NCBI RefSeq assembly: GCF_000003605.2
Contig: NW_003137327.1
Location: forward strand, 177,372 to 193,705
DNA from: Saccoglossus kowalevskii
Lineage: Eukaryota; Hemichordata; Enteropneusta; Harrimaniidae
Length of the DNA: 16,334 bases
Direction of reading: 5' to 3'
The notes beneath the pieces are model-generated. The model ran no database searches. It worked only from the letters and a program-made list of their open reading frames with translations, and was not told where the DNA came from. This document shows positions 1-7,970 of this stretch, piece by piece; the first letter of the stretch is position 1; each line of letters begins with the position of its first letter. Made by a program: the position numbers and the translations under genes.

Positions 1-62
1 ATTTGTTGTAATGACAGAAATGAAGTATTAGTGATACAAGAGAAATATTTGTGGCCTTTTAG

Positions 63-107
63 GAAGCAAATCACATTGGAAGTTACCAGGAGGACTAGCT
101 AATACAG
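63..107 (+). CDS. NUDT6: NUDT6-like Nudix hydrolase, internal exon carrying the first part of the Nudix box
   Basis: The reading frame at the left edge gives SKSHWKLPGGLANT. This resembles the WKFPGG segment that begins the Nudix box in vertebrate NUDT6. The exon ends at 107 before the donor GTATTT (108-113), leaving one base (G) of a split codon. That base joins the GG at 792-793 to make Gly. The 5' end is placed after the acceptor CCTTTTAG (55-62), because a TGA at 32-34 stops the frame further left. An alternative acceptor at 39-40 has a poorer pyrimidine tract. At 45 bp the exon is small, so the start is less certain than the end. The upstream coding part lies outside the window. Confidence 0.7.
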
Positions 108-791
108 GTATTTTTGGATGCTGACCTTATAATCTGGCAGGGATGCTGCCTGCTAATGTATTCCAAAAAATGACTAGTAATTTGAGTTCTCATCTGCATG
201 TGTGTGTATCCATCTTTATGTCTAGAACCATGCATTGACTGATCACTTTCAAACAAGACAAAAACATATGTAACTTCCATAATGCAGCAGTCACCATATT
301 TCCAATGATATATAGTAGATAATCGTAGACCTAAGTAACTATTAAAAATAGGTAGATGTTTCAAGCAATGCACGTAACATGTTCTATTGTGGAATCATTT
401 AGTCATTCTACTTTATAGTTGTTGTACGTGTTCTTACGTTTTTATGTTCTACCTATTTTCAATAGTTACATATGACTATGATTACCAAATATTATCTACT
501 CTATAGCAGTGTTTATTTATTACCATATTTCCAAGATAGATAAAACAGAAGTTTCTTGTCGATTTGCAGCGATCAAGTCAATTGTTTTCTGTATAGCAAA
601 ATTCAAAACAGCAATACATGACAGGATGTGTTGTAGTGAAGGAAATAATAAACTAGTAGATAAAACTACACAATGCATCTTGATTACCGGTAGTATGACT
701 TGCAAACATGGTAACTTTCAGATGAGATATTTGGCTAAGCTATTCTAAATTTAAAGTGCTTTCCACTAAGTTGTACTGTCTGTTTTTTAAG
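108..791 (+). other. Intron of the NUDT6-like gene
   Basis: This is a 684-base AT-rich intron bounded by GTATTT and TTTTTTAAG. It separates the two halves of the Nudix box in phase 1. Short open frames inside it (for example 509-748) show no recognisable protein, and I see no repeat or element. Confidence 0.75.
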
Positions 792-1084
792 GGGAAGATC
801 TAAGAGAAACTGCACAAAGAGAAGTGATGGAGGAGACCGGCATCGAGTCAGAATTTGTATCATTACTGTGCTTTCGACAAAAACATGATTATAAATTTGG
901 ACGATCTGATTTGTATTTTATTTGCATCATGAAAGCAAAGACATTAGACATCAGACCATGTCCGAATGAAGTCAAAGCATGTCAATGGATGAAAGTGAGT
1001 CAACTTGAACCTTCAAATTCAATTAAGAGCATCAACCTTTTCCGAGAAGCTGTTCTTTTTTTAGGTTTCCACAATTCGACATAG
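792..1084 (+). CDS. NUDT6: NUDT6-like Nudix hydrolase, terminal exon (rest of the Nudix box and C-terminus)
   Basis: Nudix hydrolases cleave nucleoside diphosphates linked to another moiety, using metal held by the glutamates of the Nudix box. The exon follows the acceptor TTTTTTAAG (783-791). It opens with GEDLRETAQREVMEETGI, which with the previous exon completes the consensus GX5EX7REUXEEXGU with no mismatch, so the metal-binding REVMEE glutamates are present. The next stretch (SEFVSLLCFRQKH, then FGRSDLYFICIMK and CQWMKVSQL) follows vertebrate NUDT6 (SEF.SVLS.RQQH, FGKSDMYIICRLK, CEWMDLNDL), which supports NUDT6 over other Nudix families. The stop TAG is at 1082-1084. The end is roughly 40 residues shorter than I recall for the vertebrate protein. 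A poly(A) signal 74 bases after the stop supports this as the last exon. In vertebrates NUDT6 is the antisense partner of FGF2; no FGF gene is visible here. The physiological substrate is not certain. An in-frame GTGAGT at 995 could act as a splice donor. Confidence 0.88.
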
Positions 1085-1157
1085 CCCTGATTGTTAATAT
1101 GCTTCATTAGCCATGCAAATGTATTCAAATGTCACACACGTTATGGAAGACACTGAA

Positions 1158-1163
1158 AATAAA
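1158..1163 (+). promoter_or_regulatory. Poly(A) signal of the NUDT6-like gene
   Basis: A canonical AATAAA lies 74 bases after the stop at 1084 and is followed within 30 bases by a T/G-containing stretch. Spacing and strand fit the cleavage signal of this gene. Confidence 0.55.
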
Positions 1164-1345
1164 ATGCTATGTTCATTGACAACAGCATGCTGGAAATTCT
1201 TCATAAGTAGATGATTGGCAATGACATCACTTTCAATCAGATTTCAAAAATAGTCAATGCTTTGTGTTTATTAGATACTTTGGAAAGCACATGAATTTTA
1301 GATACCAAGCATTCAACAAGTTTCAGCCTCTATTGACGTCACACT

Positions 1346-1440
1346 TCGTCACCTGTGCACGAGTCAGATGGCCTTCGCATGTTATTGTTTACAAACCAGC
1401 ATCTTCCCATGAGCCTTTGCGATGTTAGCACAGGTGACGA
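1346..1440. repeat. Perfect 13-bp inverted repeat with 69-base spacer
   Basis: TCGTCACCTGTGC (1346-1358) is the exact reverse complement of GCACAGGTGACGA (1428-1440). No open frame is involved. It may be the ends of a very short foldback element or a cruciform. The arms contain CACCTG E-box cores, but a regulatory role is speculation. Confidence 0.6.
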
Positions 1441-1548
1441 CTCTCTCAGCTTTAAATTATAACATATTTTGGCCTTTGACAAATCTCTGATATTTACACA
1501 AGCCTTTGTCAGTGTTGAAGCAGTATTAAATCAACAACTGTTTGGTAG

Positions 1549-1727
1549 TACTGTAGAATACTTTATTTTCGCTATTTTCGCTGAAGGGATGATTCCGTGA
1601 AAATAAAATCCAGCAAATATACTTTTTTCCCTATATTTCACATTGAACTCATCAAAAATCAGTGACAATGAATTCCAAGCGAAACGCCCAAAAAGCTATT
1701 TCAGCGAAAATAAAGTATTCCACAGTA
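1549..1727. mobile_element. MITE, family A copy 1 (TA-flanked, TIR starting CTGTRGAATAC)
   Basis: TACTGTAGAATACTTTATTT at 1549 is inverted at the right end (AAATAAAGTATTCCACAGTA, ending 1727) with one mismatch, and the match continues through TTCGCT. If the outer TA is the target duplication, the element runs CTGT...ACAG between TA dinucleotides, as expected for Tc1/mariner-derived MITEs. At 179 bp it is non-coding. A second copy is at 11276-11484; the two share internal words such as CATCAAAAATCAGTGA and GTGAAAATAAAATCCAGC. The short frame at 1643-1891 overlaps this element and is not a gene. Confidence 0.88.
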
Positions 1728-2442
1728 TCTATAATTTCCATCATAGAAGCGCTTCGTCACTAGAGAACGCTTTTTTTAGGAAAGGTGTATTCTATAATAT
1801 ACATAATGATTCAAGTTTATCTCACTTCATCAATAGATTGAAGACTTTGCATCGCATCCAGATGTCACAGACACCAATCGATTCATTATAAAGTCTTACA
1901 TGGAGAGTTTGAAACATGAACATCACATAGTTCCCACAGACGTTCTTGACTATAGACGCAAAATAACACAGCCTATCTACAGCATCAAGGCACAAACAGA
2001 CTACTAGAGATACGGTTACTCAGGAATAAAACACTGACAAATGATTTGTCACCAATGGGTTAACATTCACAACTCATTCTCAGGCATGACACATAGTGTT
2101 ACTCAGTTTTAAAGCATTAGCAGAACTTTCAGGTTATATCCAAACCTTTTATAAGGGTTTTGAGAGACACTGATTTTACTCTCATCAAAATAGGTAATGC
2201 AATACTGCAAAGTAAAGTGAGAATAACAACTCAAGCGTGCTAATGGCATGAAGTACAAAAAAGGACCATTTAAAATTCATTACAGATTTAGTTTTATTAT
2301 TTGTTTCTTCAACCAGATGCATGTCTGCTGTTATAGCTTTGTCCTCAAGATGCACTATTTGAAAGCAATCTGACTTGCAATACTAGGGTTTATAAATACT
2401 AATAGCTTGGTAATTAAGATACAAGAAAATTGTCAAATTTAG
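1728..2442. other. Intergenic, nothing recognised
   Basis: AT-rich sequence between the family A MITE and the tandem dimer at 2443. I see no coding frame with recognisable features, no RNA gene and no clear repeat. Confidence 0.5.
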
Positions 2443-2730
2443 GCAAATTAGGTAATTAATATGCATGGTATTTATGCTTTAGGTTACAAGTACAAGGTCT
2501 GTGGATTCAAAAGCACATGTGTATCAAGTTTCATTGAAATTTTCTGATTTCTACTTGAGATACTGGTAGAAAACTTGTTATGCAAATTAGGTAATTAATA
2601 TGCACAGATTTTAACCCAAACCTTATCGGGTCTGTGCATTGCCCCAGGACATCTATATACTAAGTTTCATTAAGATCTGATAAGTGGTTCTTGAGGTATT
2701 GGCTGAAAATAAACACAGGAGTAAACAAAT
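2443..2730. repeat. Diverged tandem dimer, 139-bp unit
   Basis: A 23-base word beginning GCAAATTAGGTAATTAATAT occurs at 2443-2465 and again, identical, at 2582-2604, a spacing of 139. Each is followed about 90 bases later by a GTTTCATT motif and then a TTGAGATACTGG / TTGAGGTATTGG motif. The two units are diverged copies, like the cores of the pearl-like elements elsewhere in the window. I found no 5' arm and no 3' hairpin, so this looks like a truncated element. Confidence 0.7.
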
Positions 2731-4190
2731 GTTACATTCTATCAAAACTACATCGTCCCAAGAATCGTGTCTCGTACAACAGCAAATGACAAGACTTCAT
2801 TACCATGATAACTATTACATTCACACATGTTACACAAACACAGGATTATTCTGACAATTTTATTGTGACAAGTGGTTAAATAATTCTGTCAACTAGAGAT
2901 TTCTCACAAGAATATCACTATGAAATTTCTATAACAAAAAAAAATCATTTCTGTAAAGTATTTACAATGTTTGTTTTTTTTCAGTTTGTAAATTTTATTT
3001 ACAAAGACCATTAAATGCACTATATTTTTACTATGTAAATTGAAACTGAAATAAAATATAAAGATTTTCAAGTACACAAAGCTCTCATCTTGAGACTCAA
3101 CAGCTGTGATGAACTGAACTTTTGATATAAATGCAATCAGTGGATTGAATGACAATCCATTGTCGGTTTGACACACCACCTGCTAAAAGGTTCCATAGAT
3201 AGCTACCATGAAGGGACCATCAGAGAACAGTAATCTCAATACCCACAGCTGAAGAACAGCAATAAAATTAATCATAATGGTAGAGTGGAATCTAGTTTTC
3301 TATATGACCTAACAATCTGATTGTATTTTGTCGCCCGACTAATCAAGCCTTTACTTTATCATTTACCGAGGGCACCAGCAGACACGAGGTGGCAGTTTTG
3401 AAAACTTTTGAATAGTTCAAATCAGAGGTAGAATACTTATTTTGTCATGTGCACACTCAAAAAATTGACAAAAGCCAACACATAAAAATTTACTACAGGA
3501 AAGTTGAAGGGGTGTTCCACCCTCAATAACACCCAAAATACAGACTAATCATTTTGTACCTTGTTACAAAATACTGAAATGTAAAAATCAATTTTTTTTT
3601 TTTATCAAGAATCATCAAAATCCCTTCTTGTAGGTATACAATTGATTATGTTTCAGTGGTTGGTCAGCCAGCCGACATTATTTCAGGTCGATCAGCCCAT
3701 CACAGCTGATTCTGACATTATCCTGATAAGAATGGAAACATTACACATGATAACCAATAAATTCTGGTGTCTATAAATTAGTCACAACACAAAATGAATG
3801 AAAAACAATATATACAGACGAAAAGATCTGATGATGGAAAAGCAATCTGCATGTATAACTACTTTTGAATGGAAACATAGGGGTTTTTCAGTTGTTTCAT
3901 AAAAAATATGCAAATTTCTTTTCCACATCTTGAAACAAAATTAGCTGCCCAAGTATTTGGCATGTTTCATAGATACATAACTTTCAATTATTGAATAAAC
4001 ACTTCTTAACAAAATTCAAAATTGTTTCAAATAAATGAAGTTTGTAAATCTATGAATCCAGCTCTTGGTAAATTTAAATAAAAATGAAATCTGTTACCAT
4101 AGATACCTTCATTTAAATGTCAAACTTGCATTGAAATATCACCAGAGTAAAAAAAACAAAAACAAACAAACAAGCAGCCTCTCGGCTGAG
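2731..4190. other. Intergenic, nothing recognised
   Basis: AT-rich DNA with homopolymer runs (T-run near 3593-3603, A/C-rich tract near 4151-4172). The longest open frame (2904-3179, - strand) is low-complexity and resembles nothing I know. No gene or structured repeat is supported. Confidence 0.5.
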
Positions 4191-4219
4191 ATAGCTCCGC
4201 TGTTAGCAATGCACATTTC

Positions 4220-4950
4220 AATTAAAGAACAGAAAGTATCATTAAAAAATGAACAATATGTATAGTATCAAAACAATCAGACTTGCGATGTGGAAAATAT
4301 CACTTTTTACCAAAAATGACAAAAATATTTACCAAAATTAGAGAATTAAATATATCATTACAAAATGAACAAAACTGAGAGAGGTCCACATGTAGTACCT
4401 ATATATGTAATATCAAAGCAATTGGACATGTGGTTTTAAACAAGAAGTCGAAAATATCACGTTTTACCAAAAATGACAAAAATATTCACCAAAATTAGAG
4501 AATTAAAGATATCATTACAAAATGAACAAATCTGAGAGAGGACCACATGTAGTACCTATATATATAATATCAAAGTAATTGGACTTGCGGTTTTAAACAA
4601 GAAGTCGAAAATATCACTTTTTACCAAAAATGACAAAAATATTCACCAAAATTAGAGAATTAAGGATATCATTACAAAATGAACAAATCTGAGAGAGATC
4701 CACATGTAATACCTATATATGTAATATCAAAGCAATTGGACATGTGGTTTTAAACAAGAAGTCGAAAATATCACTTTTTACCAAAAATGACAAAAATATT
4801 CACCAAAATTGAAGATTGAATTGAATTGAATTGAATTGAAGATATCATCATAAAATGAACAAATCTGAGAGAGGTCTACCCAATACACCAAGTATCAAAG
4901 CATTCAGGCTTGTAGTTTTCAAGAAGAAGTCGAAAAAGTATAACATTGAC
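4220..4950 (+). repeat. Tandem array, 157-bp period, about four copies
   Basis: The landmark ACCAAAAATGACAAAAATAT starts at 4309, 4466, 4623 and 4780, so the spacing is exactly 157 each time. The word ACAAAATGAACAAA likewise recurs. The inner copies are nearly identical, while the first and last are diverged and shortened, the usual result of unequal exchange. Confidence 0.92.
4816..4840 (+). repeat. (TTGAA)5 microsatellite
   Basis: Five perfect TTGAA units sit in the last core unit of the element, where the inner copies have a single TTAGAGAATTAA-type segment. Confidence 0.9.
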
Positions 4951-4982
4951 ACGGACGACGACGGACAATCACTCATATGATA

Positions 4983-5013
4983 AGCTCCGCTCGACAAAGT
5001 CGACAGCGGAGCT
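4983..5013 (+). repeat. 3' hairpin of the family I element
   Basis: AGCTCCGCT (4983-4991) pairs with AGCGGAGCT (5005-5013), extended inward by CGAC/GTCG around an AAA loop with a two-base bulge. It lies just before the AT-rich end of the element. Confidence 0.9.
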
Positions 5014-5430
5014 ATAAAAATGATTTCAAGTAGCGCCAATGGCAGTGGCAGCCATATTGAAAAGCAACAATACCAATTTCTAAAGTAAACCATTCTGATC
5101 AAATTTATTTTTTACCATAGAGTGACAAAAAAAACAATGACAATAAAAATCAAAAAAGACTGATGAGAATTACTCTATTTTGTTACACTGTATATAGATG
5201 TACTGTCAATTGCCTATCGGTTGTTTTCTCGGCTAGGAATTGTCGTGATTTGATGGCATTCGTGAAGACAGAATCTCGTTAAAGTTGCTGACACAATGTG
5301 TATAAACCAAGAGAAATTTTCAATGCTAAAAATATCATGAATTTCACAAACTCATGAAAATTCGTCGTATGTGAAATTAAATAGGTTTACTGTATATCGA
5401 ACATCGCTTTCATGGCCATCCAAATCTCAG

Positions 5431-5600
5431 TACTGTAAAATCTGTATTAGAGACCGCAGCTTCTATTAAAATGGTACAATGCAACGGAAGGGATGGGGAC
5501 ATACGAGAAATGATGAATTTTTGGTTCTCAATTATTCAAAAAGAATGGGTATGGTACGACTTCTATAAGGGATGTAGCTTCTAATACAGATTTTACGGTA
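5431..5600. mobile_element. MITE, family B (TA-flanked, TIR CTGTAAAATCTGTATTAGA)
   Basis: TACTGTAAAATCTGTATTAG at 5431 is inverted at the right end (CTAATACAGATTTTACGGTA, ending 5600) with one mismatch. The outer TA on each side may be the target duplication. At 170 bp it is non-coding. The outermost TACTGTRRAAT resembles the family A ends, but the interiors differ, so I treat it as a related but separate family. Confidence 0.87.
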
Positions 5601-7722
5601 TTTTGAATGTGCATTCAAGATCTTTGATTCGTCTGTGATCACATGACTTGAACTGCCATGAATATACGAAATGCATCATTTTACTGGAATAGATAATTGG
5701 CCCAAACAGAAGTGAAGTTATGTCTGTCAATCTGTGTATTGTGTTTTACAAATGCATTATATTTTCAAAATTTGTCATAGTTCCATGGAAATGTTTTCTG
5801 GATTTAATGTGTGAAATTAAGTGAAAACTCTCCAAAGTCACATGCATTCCTCATAGTGAAAATTGTAACCATCTGAATTCCTTGAAATGCATATCACATA
5901 CTAGACAGCAAAAGATGGCCACATAATACATTTTTTCTAATGAAGAAGCACTTCTGTGCTGTTTTAATTACATACATTGCTGTGAGCAATGTTGTTTGAG
6001 CAGGCAAATCTGCTTGATTGCAAAACTGGAAAAAAAAATTATATTTTATTGACATAACTCGCCAGATGAAAATAATGGCATCCATTAAACCAATTAACAT
6101 CACAGAATTGCTTTTGTTACCAGAGAAACAGTGCATCTTCATCATGTGATACCCCAAGAATGGTCTTATCTAAAACAAACTTACAAGATTTACCAGTAAC
6201 CACCCCTGGTAATGCCATAACACAGTGGCAAAATATAACACCACAAAATAAATTTGCAATATAGTGTATCTGAAAATTTTGCACACTAAATAATGAAACA
6301 ACTCAAAACACACACAAAACTGCCTTGTTTTTCAAAATGTACAACTTGAATAAGATCTTTTCTTCTACATACGGTCAAAATCTCTTGTTTCTTAGGAAAT
6401 TTGTGAAACTAAACACAAGGTTTTCATCATATAATTAATATACGAAATGATACAAAAGTAGACGACCACCATTTATTCTTCAACTAGGACTAATTGAATG
6501 AGATGGACATTAACACCACTCGCCATGTCTACAACACTAATGAATCCGTATCGTAATCAACCACATTTGGGGGAAAGTCACTGGGACTCCCAAGTGAAAT
6601 GTCACCAGCTACAATACTTTGCCATTTTACCCTATCTTGTGGTGATTATCCTCTTGCAAAATTAAACTGGTTTACAGTAAAGTTGCGGCTGGAAAGTACC
6701 GGGTAACTGTTTTATTTGTAACAAATAGGGGAGTGCTTAAAACACAAATGAAGAGTTGAGATACAAAATGGAGCAATAATGATAGGGGTTGGGCCAGCAG
6801 CAAAATAGTTTTCCCCCAAAAGCTCTTCCTGAAGATCAGCTTTGTGCTTAGATACAAACACTTATACAGAAGTTATCTTAAAGCAGGCTTGTGATCAAGT
6901 CATTCCTACTAACAGTCGATAACATTTCAATGCAATTTATAATTTTCATGATTAAACAAATTATCATGTCACCAAACATGGTGTCGTATATACAAAACAA
7001 TGAATCAAATACGGTCTCATACAAACAAACAAATCTCCAAATATGGTTCTTTTGATGGCATATTACTCCCAAATATGGCATTCTATGGTCAAAATATGAT
7101 CATAATAACTTGTCCACAAAATATAGTGAAATTCTCAAATAAAAAAAATATTTGGAAGAACGGTGAAATTAATAAGTGGAAAAATTCCTCTTACAATGAT
7201 GAAGTCTTACAATGAGGCTTGACTTAGTATCATGGCAAAGACGAGGGTAAGTGAGTAAGCAAATGAGAGGGCGCTGTTTATAGAGTGATGCAAGTTTTCA
7301 ATTGCAGTAAAAACGCATCAAATTTACCAAGAAAACAAATCGACTACCAAAACCATTCATTCATGTAATATGTGAAGTATCATCAGTTGCAATGTACTTG
7401 CATTTTCTTTTCTCTGTATTCTCTCGAGATTCGAGAGCTTGCATATCTAACATGAAATGTGATTAATTTACATTGTAACAATTTGTCGATGACTTTTGCT
7501 TTTCTAGACGACAATCTGTTCCACTGAGCTGAGCATGCTGGAACAGAATTTGAGCATGATAATTGTGATGGTGCTGGGTGTGGATTATCGTAGCATCATG
7601 CTCATTCGGTCATCATCTTCCATCTCAATAACTTCAAACTAAAGTACTAACAAAATGTACCGAAACGCCAGTTATTTTTTTTCTCATATCCGAGTGATCA
7701 GCACACAATGTAGAGAGAATTC
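5601..7722 (-). other. Intergenic, including the presumed SBNO 3' UTR; nothing else recognised
   Basis: The SBNO 3' UTR should start at 7722 and run left. The first AATAAA on the - strand that I find is at 6711-6716 (TTTATT on +), with others at 6472-6477 and 6045-6050; which, if any, is used cannot be decided. A small palindrome CTCTCGA-GAT-TCGAGAG lies at 7421-7437. Open frames at 5894-6157, 6672-6857, 6878-7081 and 7000-7215 have no recognisable features. Confidence 0.45.
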
Positions 7723-7970
7723 CTAGAGTATGACAGGCATACTACTTGGTGCTATGCTTTTGGTGATGATTGAAGGCTTAGTTACAGTTGCTGTGGCTGC
7801 TGTTGATACCATAGGAACACGCACAGTAGATACTGGTAATGATGTAACAGTTGGTGGTCGTGAAGACGTCTGTAAACTAACTGGATTTTTCTGTGCACCT
7901 AATGTTATTTCGGATTCCTGAGATAGTGAGGCTTGGAGAGCCAATACACAATTACTTGGGATCAAACAAC
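7723..7970 (-). CDS. SBNO1: SBNO terminal exon
   Basis: After the acceptor TCTCTCCCTAG the split Gly codon is completed and the frame reads [16 protein letters not shown], matching the IIPANC segment near the end of SBNO1. The remaining ~60 residues are a Thr/Ser/Val/Pro-rich tail ending in SMPVIL and the stop at 7723-7725. The tail does not resemble the Gln-rich end of vertebrate SBNO1 and is probably disordered. Confidence 0.88.

Larger units (their letters stand above)
4191..5020 (+). mobile_element. Pearl/Helentron-like non-autonomous element, family I, with 157-bp tandem core
   Basis: ATAGCTCCGCTGT at 4191-4203 is the exact reverse complement of ACAGCGGAGCTAT at 5003-5015. The right copy is also the right arm of a hairpin (4983-5013). 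Between them are about four tandem core units, a (TTGAA)5 run, an ACG-rich microsatellite (4951-4966), then the hairpin and an AT-rich tail (ATAAAAATG). This order matches what is known of oyster pearl elements and of Helentron-associated elements (HINE/DINE): tandem cores of ~160 bp, a tetranucleotide microsatellite and a 3' hairpin. Assignment to that class is inference from architecture; there is no coding capacity. The frame at 4848-5102 (- strand) is a by-product. Confidence 0.65.

Noticed and set aside
509-748. Overlapping + and - frames inside the NUDT6 intron
   Set aside because: The intron is defined by the split Nudix box; neither frame has recognisable features.
4848-5102. - strand frame of 84 residues
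   Set aside because: It runs through the last tandem core and hairpin of the pearl-like element.
5331-5395. A TACTGTA-like end on the - strand at ~5393 with AATTTCAC motifs, suggesting another MITE
   Set aside because: No partner inverted end could be found within a plausible distance to the left.
7730-7921. Open frame on + opposite the SBNO terminal exon
   Set aside because: It is the antisense shadow of the conserved SBNO exon, whose splice sites and homology are clear.
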